A stretch of 64,000 bases of DNA from Terriglobia bacterium. GTDB taxonomy: Bacteria > Acidobacteriota > Terriglobia > Terriglobales > Acidobacteriaceae. The stretch lies in contig JAIQGF010000010.1 of the NCBI GenBank assembly GCA_020072845.1, forward strand, positions 62,001 to 126,000, given 5' to 3'. This document shows positions 63,930-64,000 of the stretch, one piece after another; within the stretch, counting starts at the first letter, position 1; each line of letters starts with the position of its first letter. The notes beneath the pieces are model-generated. The model was not told where the DNA came from and made no database searches. It saw only the letters and a list, made by a program, of their open reading frames with translations. The position numbers and the translations under genes are program-made.

Positions 63930-64000
63930 ATGGAATCCGATCGGCATCCGCTGAGCGCGTGGATTGTCCTGCGGGTGTTCGCCGCGTATGTCGTGACGCT
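63930..64000 (+). CDS. unknown protein, 3' truncated by window edge
   Basis: The ATG at 63930 follows AGAGGAGA and opens a frame that reads MESDRHPLSAWIVLRVFAAY before the window ends. It may begin with a membrane segment. Nothing more can be said from 23 codons. Confidence 0.45.
   Translation, partial: MESDRHPLSAWIVLRVFAAYVVT

Overview
The window reads as backbone chromosome of an Acidobacteriota (Terriglobia-like) bacterium. This is inferred from high GC outside a few islands, a DUF2934 protein, paired LepB genes behind rnc, a small protein between dnaK and dnaJ, many GTG/TTG starts, and short word-like repeat arrays between genes. No rRNA gene is present, so the placement is not proven.

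Layout. 1-1300: low-GC small genes next to tRNA-Ala(GGC). 1.4-6.5 kb: envelope genes, with an ECF sigma/anti-sigma pair behind a sigmaE-like promoter and two L,D-transpeptidases. 6.5-16.5 kb: accessory region with a 1010-aa low-GC predicted nuclease-helical protein and a sugar cassette (epimerase, GT2, GT39). The cassette is bracketed by a 460-bp direct repeat that carries the promoter, start and signal peptide of a TPR gene; an 18-bp near-palindrome occurs three times at the module edges. 16.5-31 kb: housekeeping genes (rnc, two lepB, AsmA, acyltransferase, site-2 protease, trpS, scpA, scpB, PilZ-PP2C phosphatase, rluB, hisC). 31-40 kb: hemerythrin protein, ROK kinase, mutM, purA, small enzymes, ndk, sucD, sucC. 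40-47.6 kb: secreted proteins, thioesterase, trpD coupled to a methyltransferase-like gene, beta-CASP hydrolase. 47.7-48.8 kb: transposase remnant and a possible HEPN pair. 48.8-56 kb: degenerate M1 peptidase, rlmB, thiolase, LytTR regulator, purS, glmS. 56-58.7 kb: a HEAT-repeat gene that appears to split the glmS terminator. 58.8-64 kb: reductase, membrane protein, then HAIR-controlled dnaK, small gene, dnaJ.

A recurring theme is repeats of several families (7-8 nt word arrays and larger palindromes). They fill most intergenic gaps and in several places are read as protein: a long insert in MutM, an insert in RluB, the C-terminus of RlmB and the signal peptide of the next gene. The strongest candidates for undescribed biology are the nuclease-helical protein with its 18-bp boundary motif, the promoter-capturing duplication, the HEAT-gene insertion, the HEPN-like pair, and the repeat-to-protein conversions.
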